Shown here piece after piece: positions 1-10,855 of a DNA stretch of 64,000 nt. The position numbers were made by a program, and so were the translations under genes. Position 1 is the stretch's first letter; every line of letters begins with the position of its first letter. The notes beneath the pieces were generated by a model, which saw only the letters and a program-made list of their open reading frames with translations, ran no database searches and had not been told where the DNA came from. Source of the DNA: Phytophthora sp. 'mugwort' (Eukaryota; Oomycota; Peronosporomycetes; Peronosporales; Peronosporaceae); the NCBI GenBank assembly GCA_033558025.1, contig JAUCEF010000007.1, positions 2,914,001 to 2,978,000 on the forward strand. The letters run 5' to 3'.

Positions 1-2
1 CG

Positions 3-469
3 CGCGATGGGGTTGAGTACCATGAAGGGCGCTTCGGTTCCTTTGATAACGGGGCTGCTAACGATTATGTGCGTGCCGTTTTGCGTGATCAAGCCGCTCG
101 AAAACCGCTAAGCAACGTGGTAACGCACCGTGTCACAGACGCGTCGAGGAAGTGTTTAATGAGGCCAAGTTTGCTGGCGCGGAGTGCCTGCGTCTAGGCC
201 CTTACTCGTCTATGCTGAACGGTATTGAGAATGTCTTCTCAGCCTATAAGGCGGCAGTCAAGAGGTACATGGCAGCGAATCGAGCGAACATTCTAAACGT
301 TCCAGAGCACACGACGATTGCGGACCACCGCTCTTCCTTCCTCCTCCACACTGCCAATAGCATCTTCCCGGATGTCGTAACTCCAGCGATGTGCCGTAAG
401 TGCATATACCATACCTTTGCGTTCATCGCCGACGCCATCTTGTCAAAAGACATGCAGGTGGGCAAGTAG
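3..469 (+). pseudogene. DDE transposase fragment (Tc1/mariner-like), C-terminal part
   Basis: The window opens inside a cut-and-paste transposase. Bases 3 to about 116 read through a stretch ending in LSNVV. A different frame from about 121 reads NAPCH, then a GPYSSMLNGIENVFS block, which is the E-containing part of a DDE catalytic domain (P-S-x-N-x-I-E). The join between the two frames lies where the family normally has a short V-L-x-x-D segment before N-A-P-C-H. A small deletion there has therefore removed the second catalytic Asp and shifted the frame. The right part stays open to the stop at 467-469 and starts without an ATG. The left end is cut by the window edge. The family call is confident; the subfamily is not. 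Confidence 0.75.
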
Positions 470-2496
470 TGCATCAAAAGCGTGGTACCGTGGTCAGATT
501 AAGAAATTGAAACGGTTGTTTTGAATTGGATAATTGGGCTCGGGTCGGACCTGTCTAATGTCCATTGGTTGGACTGTTTGTTTTGAACTGAGCATCTGGG
601 AAGAACGACCGATAAAAGATGTAGTGCTCCCGTGCGATCCCAAGCCCCTGACGGCTCGTAAACAGTTAACGTCCTGGTTATGACCGCGTCCTTTGCACGC
701 GGTCCTTAAACCACAGGCAGCGTCCCTCTCTCTTATCTTCTACACCCTAACTTCGCGCCCCGCGCGATCCCTATACCCCTCGCGGCTCGCAAGCTTCGTC
801 TTCGCTAGAATAACATATTATTCAATCACTGATAGAAAGAAGTTACATATTCTATAAATTATAGCATAAATTTTATTCTAAGAAGTGAACACTAAAAAAG
901 TGAGTAGCCCTAAACACTTATACATGTATTGGGAAATACTCGAGAGTGAGGCGGTGGACAGCCTCAACAGATTAATTCCACGTGAACGTCAACATTCATA
1001 CCACATTCCGATCAGTCAACGTTCATACCACATTAAGAATGTTGGAGCAACAAATTTGTTACTGAACTTGTTTTGATTGTTCACTGGCACACCTCTACGG
1101 CATCAGCCGACGACAAAGTCTTCAGACTATGTGGGTGATTCACCGGTTAAATGCGTGCAAAAAATAAAATTCCCAGCTACGTCGCAGACGATCTAGTTTT
1201 TCTATGTGATCAGCTGACACAGAAAAGTGGCTAGTTGAGTGTGTATGGTTATAATAGATTGGGCGTGGCAGCCAGCCGCAGCGACGGAGGCGCACGAACG
1301 AAGAGAGGGCGAAGCGCCCGGCGAGTGAAGAACCAATGGGCGGCAGGTGAAGCGGGTGGCGCCGATTGCCAATGCCAGTCGGTTATGGATGTCGGTGACG
1401 GACGGCCAGCACGGCCTCTGGAGGGTCGCGACCGTGGAGATTGCGGCAGGATCTTGACTGAGAAGTCGCCGAAGGCCGGCGAAGCGAAGTGGGCGACCAC
1501 AGTCAGTTGACAGCGCCGACAGCGCTCGGCGCTCGACAGCACGCAGTTGCAAACTTGCGTGCTGAGACGCATGCCAGAGGAAAAGAAGGAGTTAGGCCCG
1601 TCGCGCAACCCTGAGACGGACGGATGGAACGCGGAGTGATCGGCGGTGGACGCATCGCCGAGCTAGAACGAACTTGACGGTGATCGGGCGAGCGTGCAAA
1701 GTGGGCGCAAACAGCGGTGAAGCGGAGTGTGTGGCGCAGGACACCGCGCGTGTTCAAGTCGACCGCGAACTACCTTGCAGTGCGGGTGCCCGAGGCATAC
1801 GCCACGGTAGTCGCGGCCGGCTTCGGCCAAGTACTTCGTTGAGCGGCTGTGTGTGAACAGGGTGGAGTGCGCAGACCAGGAGGTTGTAAAAAGTACGAGC
1901 AGGAACAGACGAACGAACGCAGGAACGAGAAACGAATGAGTAATAGGTCGTGTTCTCTAAGGGGCACACACCGGCGCGGGAGCCAAAGTTGTCGACCGTC
2001 GGCCAACGAGTTTTGGACGCAATCAGCACTGGGCGACCAATCACTGTAGCGAGGGTATACACACGCTATCACATGGTGCTGAAGTGACAAGTGAAAAATT
2101 CAAAAATGTACAGCCCAGAATAAATACCTTATAACAAGGGTCACCGGTTGCTCTGGTATCGCTATGGATCTTGAGCCATATCGAGACCCGAATGCGTGAC
2201 CTGACTACAAGTTAAACAATGCGATTATCTTCGCCATGACATGCAATCGTTTTACAGTCGATAGTGCGTTTCTACCGACTGAACCTGAATCATTTGCGTG
2301 CTTTCGACAACCTCGCCTGTCGGTACAGTACCGATGCACTGTTCGCGCTGTTACGTCAGACGACCGTCTCGATCAACGGAGCGCCTTCGGCGACTTCACT
2401 CATTGCCACGTCTCTGTCGTCGTCGAAGCTTTCACTAGAGTAGTGAGCACCTTCGGCCGTCCTTTCGTTCTCGAATCTTCGTCATACGCCCCAAAT
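470..2496. other. No gene recognised; short direct repeat at 989-1034
   Basis: No recognised protein is encoded on either strand. 470-1230 is AT-rich. It contains two copies of a 19-bp unit (989-1007 and 1016-1034, one mismatch, starting tcaac and ending cacatt). 1230-2060 is GC-rich and open in several frames on both strands without family motifs, so its ORFs are probably chance. It may be the untranslated part of a transposon next to the MULE remnant at 2.5-3.1 kb, but nothing proves this. Confidence 0.4.
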
Positions 2497-3110
2497 TCAA
2501 CCGCAGGAAGCCGCACGACCGGATGGCGCTGGCGTCGCGAGCGCCCAGCGGCGTGTCGCGCAACTGCTGACTTGCCTGCGAATGAGTGCTTCGATCTTGC
2601 TCATAAAGACTGGTAGGCTAGGGTTCGGGGTCGGGGACGCCTCGTTGAGCTCGTGGTTAAACCGCTCGAGCGGGTTGTTAGTGCGGCTCACTACGGTGCG
2701 GTCGAGCCCGTGCGCATTCTATGATGCAGACGATGCTGTTTAGCACGTTCCAGTAGGTGTCTCGCGTCTTCCCGGTGCGCAGCACATACAGTAGAACACC
2801 GGCACGTAAAGGCCGGCCGCGTCGTCCATCACCATGATAACCACCACTTATGGAACCTCGGTGTACACACCGGAACATGCAATAGCCTTGTACATGAGTA
2901 GCTTGACCAGCTCTGGATCCCAGGCGATGATTCGTTGCGGCTCATTGGGGTTGCGCTGCTATGGATCAATAGATGTGGTTGAACTGAAGAACCGCTGTGC
3001 TGTGCCTCGTACCGTCGTGATGGCGACACGATGAAGTCACGTAAGTCGCCGCCGTAATGGATGTGGCGAGTGCTGTACACGCGGCCGACGGCTTGCTCCC
3101 GAGCGAGCAC
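2497..3110 (-). pseudogene. MULE (Mutator-like) transposase remnant
   Basis: Read on the minus strand, three overlapping frames carry consecutive pieces of an oomycete Mutator-like transposase. The first is an RVYSTRHIHYGGDL segment near 3050-3080. The second is a core strand with LRTGKTRDTYWNVLN near 2740-2790. The third is a C-terminal block with SRTNNPLERFNHELNEA near 2640-2690, typical of the family's conserved R-T-N-N-x-L-E-R stretch. At least two frameshifts separate the pieces, so no functional enzyme can be made. Terminal inverted repeats were not found. Confidence comes from the last two motifs; the first segment is weaker. Confidence 0.7.
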
Positions 3111-3137
3111 AATGACTGTTCGGCTCCCTCGCAGAGG

Positions 3138-3440
3138 TGTAACGGGCCAGGTGATTGTCCGTTTCTAGCTTACACATAGCGATGAGAATATATAAGCGCA
3201 CAACGACGGCCAAGTATTAAGTCCTGGGTAAATTCAAATCTGTTTTAATATCAGGAGCAGGGCGGCTGCCCCGGCCTCATGTCAACAACTGAAAAGCAGG
3301 TCAAAGCCTGATTAGAAGATAAGGGGTCTGGATCCCGATTATCAGCCAATCGTGAACGACACTTCAGCACCCGCTGGCGGTGCTGTAATGCCTACTTCCA
3401 TCCGACTACTTGTGTAACTGGGAGGGGGGCCGTTACGTCA
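3138..3440 (-). repeat. Probable gypsy LTR (minus orientation)
   Basis: On the minus strand this 303-bp segment begins TGACGTAACGGCC and ends GGCCCGTTACA, so it has TG...CA ends with short inverted termini. It contains a TATA-like GCTTATATATTCTC (about 3184-3198). A purine-rich GAGAAAAGG lies immediately upstream on the minus strand (about 3441-3450), as expected for a polypurine tract before a 3' LTR. It lies downstream, on the minus strand, of the gypsy integrase/chromodomain remnant at 4.1-5.75 kb and is probably that element's 3' LTR. No second copy is in the window, so the boundaries are inferred. Confidence 0.5.
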
Positions 3441-4095
3441 CCTTTTCTCAAAGGTGCGCTTACGTTGAGTAAACGCTAACACATCACTCAAATGAAAATC
3501 CGAAGAAAAACTCGAAGAAGCTCCAGAGGCGACCGGAGGGACGGCAATCGGAAACTCGAGCGACAAATGACGATGGTAGAGCAGCAGCAGCCCGCATGAC
3601 AGACCGCCTCGCCGGTGCCGACACAGGCCACGACAACAGACGAAGCACTGAGGGCGCACACGCTATGCACGGCCCTGACGGATCACCAGTTCGTTCCGTG
3701 GGACCTGTATGAAATTGTCGGGCTCGGAGAACTCCGGTACGCTGGACACCATAAGAAAAAAAAAAAACACTTCCGTCACTTCAGAGCGACGCGTCGGAAG
3801 GGGGTCGAGGGAGCTGGACACGAGACAATGTGACGTTTGTGGTGTGCCTTCGTATGACGCTAGGGCACGATGACCCGCGAAGGATAGAGCTTCGCAGTGT
3901 TGGCGGCGTATCGAAAGAAGATGTTGAAATGCCACTCCGTCGTGGAGTTGCGCGAAATCGTCTGCAATGGCGGACCATGATCGAATCTGCTACGTCCATG
4001 TGATAGAGGAGTGCGCGTCGTGTGAACATTTCGCCGCGACCGTATGACGTGGCTGGAAACTGTACATTGTCAAGCGACCACTCGGCACTACGGAG
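3441..4095. other. Untranslated 3' part of the decayed gypsy element
   Basis: This stretch lies between the putative 3' LTR and the end of the chromodomain remnant. Its small ORFs carry no recognisable domain. An A12 run sits at about 3756-3767. It is interpreted as element 3' untranslated DNA by position only. Confidence 0.35.
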
Positions 4096-5755
4096 TTAAA
4101 GGGAATCGGGAAGTACTGCCGTATTATCTCCGAAATGGCTCGGGCTTCTAACCGAGACGACTCGCGCCGCAATCGGTCGCGGCAAAACCGAATTTTTCGG
4201 TTTCAGGGCAAGCAAGCTTCCATGTACACGTGCGGTCTCGCTCTCGTACTCGTTCACCGGGGGATGTCCCCTGGAATCACTCGTCACCACGAGGGCCGCC
4301 TCATAGTTGTGAACCACATCTGGAACGTATCGAAGGAGGTTGGCACGGTGCTCCTACGTATCGGCCGTCAACTACGCACGCCACTAGCATGTCCCCAAGT
4401 GCAACAAGGATCCTCGCGATCAACGATACGCTCCACGATCCACCGCACTCCGCCTACCGAGTCAAAGAGGGGTGGTGGGCCCTCACGCCGGTACGGCTGT
4501 CGCTCCGGCGACTCTGGGCGCTGTCGAAGCCGCTGAGAACCGCGTTTCGACGCTCTGTTTGAGGCAGCAAACGCAAGATCAGGCCTGGCAGGCGCAGTAG
4601 ACGTCGACCAGCTCAGATAGTAGAATCGTGAGCTTCTAGTGCGTCTTGGGCTCGGCACAGACTGCGTCGCGTCCGCGCAAGCATACGCCCGGTGCGTATG
4701 GATTAAGGACGCGGCGACTTCGTGGCGAGGGGCGTTCGGCGTATGCTCCGCCGCCAGCTCCTGGCGGCCCAAGTCTGCAATCTCAGCCGTACGGTAACGC
4801 TTGAGGGCCCGACGAGATCGTCGGGTGGAGGCAGTGATGACGGGACGTCCAGTGTGTTTGTGTCGCTGATGACCTCCCTAAGCTTGAAGGGACCGATGAA
4901 GCGCGGAGCGAGTTTGCTCGACCCCAAGTTCGTCACAGCAGAAGATCGTAGGCGTTCATTAGATAATAACACGCGGTCGCCAGTGTTAAAAAATGAATCT
5001 AAGTTTTTCTCTCTTGCTCCTTCCGCTTGTCCATGCAGCGCGACGAAGCGCGCAATGGTCTGTCGCCGCAGGACAAAGTCTAAGATCACAGAGAGATCGG
5101 TCCATTTCGCCAGCGGCTTCGGGCCATAGCTGGCGAGAGACGCACCAAGTCGGCGTGTTGAGGGGTCACCACTGGGAGTGATCAGTGTGCGCTCCGTCCA
5201 TTCTGCAAGCGGGGTCGCCGTGTCGCGCGGCGTTGCCAGTATCTACTATGCCCCCGTCACTGCGTTGGAGTTGACTTCAATTTGATGCGGTAGCTGCGTC
5301 GCCGGAGGGATAGCTAGCGTGTCTCTCGCCGGTGTATTGGCCGACTTTGCGCTTGAAGTCTCGATTTCTCCCCTATAAAGGATGAGTGGACGGGGTACCG
5401 TGGAGTGGCCCACGGCAAGCATCGCAGGAACGCGCGGGTGTCGCGCGGATTTCCCGAAGAATGGGGTCACCCCTTGTCGATGCTGCTCGGCGCTGTTCAA
5501 GGATAACTCTGCGAGGGGTAGGAGCGCGCTCCAGCTTGTGTACGAAGTCGCATAATTGCGAAACACGCCTCGAGGATGCTGTTGAAGCGTTCTATTTGTC
5601 CCTCCGTCTCCAGATGCGCTTCAGCCGACATCAGGAGCTTTCTGCCCAGCAATTCGGACAGCTTGGACCGGACGAGAACCGCGGGTCTCGATCAGAGATG
5701 AAGGATTCCGGAAGGCCATGGTGTCGAAAGACGGTGTACCGTTGACTCGTCCGCG
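4096..5755 (-). pseudogene. Ty3/gypsy polyprotein remnant: integrase and chromodomain
   Basis: Minus-strand frames from high to low coordinates give, in order: the integrase core with GLPES.ISDRDPRF (second catalytic Asp, about 5660-5725); the E-containing helix TEGQIERFNS (about 5590-5620); FRNYATSYTSWS..LPLAE with ARHPRVPA (5400-5566); the post-integrase module GDRVLLSNERLRSSAVTNLG..KLAPRFIGPF (4880-5010); and a chromodomain with RWIVERIVDRED (about 4420-4460) then DVVHNYEAAL (about 4290-4320). Frameshifts separate the blocks, and everything upstream of the integrase is missing, replaced by a PiggyBac fragment. It is a dead, 5'-truncated chromovirus-type element. Confidence 0.82.
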
Positions 5756-5814
5756 GTGACTGAAGTGGTCACGGGTTCAACCTCCTCATCTGCTTTTTTT
5801 CGTGTCGTCTACGT

Positions 5815-6090
5815 CTATATGCTGAAGCAGCATGTAAAAACAAACTTGGTCCCCCATTTATGGAGCTTGTCCTTGAGATACTCGTACGTGAGATTATATC
5901 TGCTCCGCGATGGAATCATGTCCTCGTCAAACACGAGAACCCCGGATACGTGTTAACTTCCTTGAAGAGGCGCTGCAGGGTATTCGAAATGAACCGAACC
6001 TTCCATGCCGTATCCACGTTTGAATCGGTATTATTCGTAAAGTGAAGGTTCTTAATTATCCCATCAAACCTGTTCCTCGAAATAACCGAC
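5815..6090 (-). pseudogene. PiggyBac transposase fragment (DDE_Tnp_1_7)
   Basis: On the minus strand, one frame reads SRNRFDGIIKNLHFTNNTD and then a KVRFISNTLQ helix (about 6080 to 5960). A second frame continues with FDEDMIPSRSRYNL, YEYLKDKLHKWGTKF and FTCCFS (about 5935 to 5815). The F-D-E-x-M-x-P-x-R-S-R motif followed by Y-L-K-x-K-x-H-K-W-G-x-K is the hallmark of the PiggyBac DDE domain and includes its first catalytic Asp. A frameshift separates the halves and neither end of the transposase is present. It abuts the truncated 5' side of the gypsy remnant, suggesting one element broke the other. Confidence 0.75.
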
Positions 6091-6899
6091 CGAAGTCCCG
6101 TCCGACACAGTGCCCACCTGTGCGCGATACCTTTTGCCTAAATCGACCTCGCCCTTAACTAGCAGAGATGTTACGGTAGGATGCATCTACAGCTACATTT
6201 CTTCTCTGTCTCATTAACGTATGGATAGTTCGTTTTTTGTGTCCTACACTATATAGTTATAATGATTAAATATGTTTATTGTGGTAGGGTTGGTTAGTTC
6301 TCGCGAACATATTTCTAACTCGAACACAACGTAAAATCAGGAAGATGGAAAGGACATTCGGCTCTAAGGACATCACGCTGATGATACGCGTGGTGGTGGT
6401 GGTCTTCCGTACAACGCTCAGTAAGGAAGCCCGCCTCCGCTACGTCACGGTCGCTCGCTCGAAGAAGGCGTTCGGACTCAGATGGCGGCCATCAATGCCA
6501 TTTGGGGACTGCACTGGGGGTTGCCCGACGCCATTTCAACGACAGTCTCAACAATAGAGAGTGACTACAAATCCCTGACTGCTCAGATTCCCAATCAATA
6601 AACATTTTTCTGTATTTCATAGATCTGTGATTCTGTTTCATAAATCTTTGACTAAAACTGAGCTGGCAGATGGTTAGATGTAATAATTTCGAGATTTGGG
6701 GCCTGTCGCAATAACAGACGATAAACCTCACTTAAAGAGATGCCTAGAGATTGTCAAGCGCGTTCCTGGATGCTCTGCTGTTAAGAGGCGGGTCAACATT
6801 CCACAGGGTTAGCATCCCGCAAGGAGGGCAATGCCAGTAATTTTCTTTTGGAATTACGAAATAATACCTTGTTTCGTCTCAGAACGCGCTGATACCCTC

Positions 6900-6949
6900 T
6901 CTGTTTTTGCTTGCACGACGACGTTAAGAGTCATGCAAGCAAAAACAGA
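6900..6949. repeat. Perfect 16-bp inverted repeat hairpin
   Basis: TCTGTTTTTGCTTGCA at 6900-6915 is exactly repeated in inverse orientation at 6934-6949, with an 18-nt spacer. It could be a transposon end, a cruciform or an RNA stem. No gene overlaps it. Confidence 0.85.
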
Positions 6950-7411
6950 TTTGGTTGGACAAAGAAGTATATATCTAGGCTTCTGGCGCTTTCAGGGCTG
7001 GTAGAGTACTTTCATCATCGCGTCGGCCGCATGGGATGGGGTTATTGTGTGCCTGGACATAGTCTTGTTATTAGATGCGACTTCAGAGAAATCGATAGTC
7101 CGACTATCCGGTGGCTTCTCGTGATCAGCTTGGCGAACGAGTCTTGGAGCAGTGGTCAGCTTGAGTTGACCTGATCTTCGCTTTCTTTTGTTCGGCTTTA
7201 ATCGCTGTGCGCTGTACCCGATAGTAATCAACTCAATAGTATGCGGTTTATCGATGCTGTGTGGCATTTGCTTGCTTAGCTTTGTTTAATCCCATTGATA
7301 ATGTGCCGAATCATAATCGACCACTCTGATAAGGTTTCCTTAACGTGTGATGCAGTGCTCGAAAGCAATATTCAGTATTAATAGTACAGTTATTTTTATA
7401 TGGAATTATTA

Positions 7412-7467
7412 GCGACTGGACCTTCAGACAGTGGCATATTATTGCTACTGTCTCAAGGTCCAGTAGC
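7412..7467. repeat. 24-bp-arm hairpin with 8-nt loop
   Basis: The left arm (7412-7435, starting GCGACTGGACC) pairs with the right arm (7444-7467, ending GGTCCAGTAGC). There are 21 Watson-Crick pairs, one G.T wobble and two mismatches, around an 8-nt AT loop (7436-7443). The geometry resembles a small-RNA precursor or the tip of a fold-back element. Whether it is transcribed cannot be seen. Confidence 0.8.
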
Positions 7468-7559
7468 AACTCGCAGCCATCTACGGACTGTGTATCGTTC
7501 AAACTACCCAGCCTTAAGCTCTTACTTTCACTTCCGTAGCCTGGCACAATGTCCACAAT

Positions 7560-8540
7560 GAGTTATGTCAGCAACCGCGACCTTTGCTGCTTTTTCCTCT
7601 CGCTGGTGCAGACGACTACTATGCGTGCAACTACTGTGGAGCCTGGGCTAGCTCCCGTCAAGGGGCTACGCCAAATTGGTCAGCCAACCTCAAGGACAAG
7701 TATCCCGGTTGCGTCGACGACTATGAATTCCACCAGAGCAGACAGGCGGGGTCACTCATGGCCCACGGGTTCGTCAATTCCACCGCTGCCAACATGTACC
7801 AGTGAATTGAGTGGGTCATCACGCGCAACAAGCCTCCCAGCGAGGTCGATGATCTGCTCACAAGAATCATGTCCAAGCTGGAGCATGTCTGCTCGAAGAC
7901 ACTCAAGGTTTACATGGCTTCGGTGGTGGCTGCAATCGAGGCCAAAATTAGCACTGAGATGCCTTGTCTCGAGAACTAAGTGGCTCTGTTCGCTGTGTCC
8001 TGGCACGACGACCAGCTCAAGCAAACGCTCCTCGTGGTTGCCCCAATGGAGGAAGAAGCCCTGATGGTCCCATCGCTTTGCTCCTTCATCAAAAGATCTT
8101 TGGTATTTTCCACCAAAAAGAATCGAACTTGACATTTCTGATTGGTGATAATTGTGCTACCTACCGGGCTACTGCGACGCGCCTCGAAATGCCACTTATT
8201 CATGCCTCGCACCGCTTTAATCTGGCCGTGATTCGCATTTGGACGACCACAAGTCGACGATGTACGCGTAAGTACGCTGATGGCGGCGCTGCGCACGATC
8301 AATAACCGCGCCGCTCTGCGTGAGCACACGCCCGTGCCTCCAATAACGCCCAACGTGGCTCGCTGGAGCTCCACCTTGGAAATGGCGGCTCGCAATATTA
8401 GGGCCCGAGATGAGATCAAGCAGATGCAGGCTGTCTTCGATCTCACCACCAAGGCGGCGATGCATCGGCTGATTAAGGCGCTGCTGGTGGACCACCGTAT
8501 TATTTCCCTTAAGTGCGGACGGAGGACCCGACACTGGCTC
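7560..8540 (+). pseudogene. hAT transposase remnant
   Basis: A BED-like zinc finger start (YYACNYCGAWASS, about 7620-7655) is followed by AANMYQ, a stop and IEWV near 7790-7820. Then come SKLEHVCSKTLKVYM (about 7870-7915), the RNase-H-like core [10 protein letters not shown]...ASHRFNLAV (8145-8230) and NVARWSSTLEM (about 8350-8385). This order matches oomycete hAT transposases (D-N-C-A, S-H-R-x-N-L, R-W-S-S). Stops and frame changes break it at several points. The stop at 7803-7805 falls where the family has Trp. The C-terminal dimerisation region is absent; a Tc1-type transposase starts 77 bp further on, so that element may have landed in it. Confidence 0.8.
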
Positions 8541-8616
8541 TCTTGTGTTATTATCAGTACAAGCTTCGTTGGTCGCGGCAGTATCGCAAACACAAGCGAA
8601 TTCCTGTCATAAAAGC

Positions 8617-9600
8617 ATGCCACGAGGAATAACATTGTCAGTGGTAGAACGAGGAGATATATTGGCCTTTACGGACACTGATATGAGCCATACAGAGATA
8701 GGGAAACGTCTAAATCGATCACACCGTGTTGTCAGCAACTTATTGATTGATCTCGAAGCATACAGTAGCACCAAACGGTCTGGAAGGCCACCAAAGATGA
8801 CCGCACAAGAACGCCGCAAATTTTCCGCGAGGCATCTAAATGAAAGCTGAGCTCTGTCGAGCTCGTGAACCAGTTTTAAAGCTGCCAATCAAGGCTAGAA
8901 GAGCACGTGACCTACTCAGAGCGCATTCAGATCTTAAGTACACGAAGCAAATGGGTTGTCCGGTTCTCACTAAAGAGTATAAGACAAAACGATTTAAGTG
9001 GGCGATGGACAAAATCACGTGGGACGAGGAAAAGTGAAAAACAATTGCGTGTTTCACGACGAAAAGAAGTTTAACCTCGACAGGCCAGATAGTCTACATT
9101 ATTACAGCCACGACCTGCGCAAGGAAGAGCAAATATTTTCGACCCGGCAATCTGGTGGTGGCAGTGGCATGGTGTGGTGGTGATGGTGAAGGGGGGGGGG
9201 GGTTACCCCGACTGGGTAGACAAAACTGGCCATATTGGAAGGAAAGCAAGACAGCGGTAAGTATATTTACACTTTATCGAAGTATTTACTGCCATTTATC
9301 AACCTGCACTACGGTCTGAGTGTAGTTTCATCAAGACGGTGCATCGATACACACGTCGCCTGAAATGAAGCTGTTTCTGGAGGAACAGAACATTAAATTG
9401 ATGGAATAGCCAGCCAAGTTTCCGAATCTAAACCCGATAGTGAACATTTGAGGTGTATTTACAAGGGCTGTGTACGCCGAGGGACGCCAATTTACTACGA
9501 AAGTTGACTTAATAGCGACGATACTCCGAGTTTCGTTGGAAATCGGCTGACTACGACGACAAGCTGCTCAAGTCAATGCAAAAGCGTTGTATGGATGTCA
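8617..9600 (+). pseudogene. Tc1/mariner transposase, full length but broken
   Basis: The ATG at 8617 opens a Tc1-like N-terminus: ITLSVVERGDILAF and a helix-turn-helix ending in KRSGRPPK, a GRPR-type linker. Later frames give VFHDEKKFNLDRPD (first catalytic Asp, about 9048-9090), SGGGSGMVWW, DGASIHTS (second Asp, about 9333-9356), PAKFPNLNP and the downstream GVFTRAVYAEGR. Breaks include frameshifts near 8840 and after 9180, a G-run at 9191-9201, and two stops exactly at conserved Trp codons (TGG to TAG near 9408, TGG to TGA near 9448). The order and spacing fit a whole DD34-type transposase. Inverted repeats were not located. Confidence 0.85.
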
Positions 9601-10332
9601 TTTTTTTTTATTGGACTTAATGTGGCAACGACAGTACTAGCTGCGTTGTGACGTGCCAAGGCGACAGTTTTCACGCAAGAAGTATCGTCGGCTTATAATT
9701 ATTGTCACATATATAAACTGTTTTTGTCATTGTGTTTAGTCTCAACTTCGGAATGAAAAATGAAAACCACCGTCAGAATCGCATTTATTCCAGATATCAG
9801 ATTGAGACGAAATCCATTCCTGAAACTAAATATTTGTAAACACAACGGTATTAGTTTAAGTGGGTTATATTTATCGTCGGTCTGTGGTATGGCGTTTGAT
9901 GTGGTTACACATTTATTTCGTTTAGAGATGTTAATCAAAATATGAAATATACAGTCGCCATACGCCCGAAGAAGCTCTAATGGACAGGCAAATAACGACG
10001 TCCAGACCGGAACTGCCCCCTCCCGCACGGTTTTGTACTGTATCGTAAATGCTCATGCTGAAGTTACACCGCTGCTGCCCTGCACTTTATCAGACTAATT
10101 ATAGTCATAAGATATTATGACTAACACTGTAATTTCTATCATCACAAAAATTGAACGGATATATGATAGAATATCATCATATACAGGCTCACCATTAACT
10201 TAAGAATCTTAAGTTAAGATATTGTCCGCCTGACACTTTTATGTAGCTGATAAGTGTCGGATCCTATTTAACGAAGACGACAACAGCCTTGACGAATCAG
10301 CAGCTACTGATGCTCAGCTCGCATAGCAGGCA
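9601..10332. other. AT-rich intergenic stretch with palindrome cluster
   Basis: No coding potential was recognised. The right half holds a run of short palindromes (listed at 10102-10258). Confidence 0.5.
10102..10258. repeat. Cluster of three short palindromes
   Basis: Within 157 bp there is a 9-bp inverted repeat TAGTCATAA/TTATGACTA (10102-10123), a 9-bp palindrome AACTTAAGA/TCTTAAGTT with one central base (10197-10215) and a 7-bp pair GACACTT/AAGTGTC (10232-10258). AT-rich DNA favours chance palindromes, but three in a row is notable. Confidence 0.6.
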
Positions 10333-10818
10333 ATGCTGGGCAAGACGCCATCTGATGCTTTCAGCTTGTCTTCCGCGTGCAGCTCTTTCGCGTCGATGAT
10401 GCCCCGGAACACGCGTTATTGGTGTCTTGTTCGTCGCCAGCGTTCGTTGTCGCGCAGCACAAGAGACGGGCGACGAGGGCGGTCGAGCTTCGGCTCCCGG
10501 CCACTCGGTCGAGACTGCGCCGGCAATAAGAACAGTGGCTCGGAGGCCGCGTGGAGGACATCCGTTGTTTCAAGACAGCAGCGTATTGCACGGGGAGCTT
10601 TAAGGCCGCGCACGGGTCGCCATGGATCTGGTCCGTCACAGGCAGCGCCACCAGCTAACGCCAGAGAAAGCGAAAGAAGCTCGCCGAAGCAGACCCATAA
10701 AAAGCTCGGCGGATAGAAACGTGGGTGAAAACACTTGAATTCAGTATGGAAAGCGAGCCTACTTTGTTTTCTCTGGGTAGGCTCATTTGTAAATCCGCAC
10801 AGTGAGAGAGGGAGCCTA

Positions 10819-10825
10819 CCATTTT
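10819..10825 (+). promoter_or_regulatory. Initiator-like site for the Psq-domain gene
   Basis: CCATTTT fits the oomycete initiator core YCAYTYY and lies 30 nt before the ATG at 10856. A GAGCCTAC/GTAGGCTC inverted pair lies 40-70 bp upstream. This is motif evidence only. Confidence 0.4.
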
Positions 10826-10855
10826 GGCATATAAATCCGACTGGACCGACCGGCA

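Larger units (their letters stand above)
6111..7559. other. Non-coding stretch with two hairpins
   Basis: No protein family was recognised. The 70-codon frame at 6345-6557 (MERTFGSK...) has no known domain and is probably chance. The notable content is two near-perfect inverted repeats, listed separately (6900-6949 and 7412-7467). Confidence 0.4.

Noticed and set aside
1235..2062. Several overlapping 60-116-codon frames on both strands in GC-rich DNA
   Set aside because: Open on both strands with Arg/Ala/Pro-rich composition and no motif; typical of chance in GC-rich sequence.
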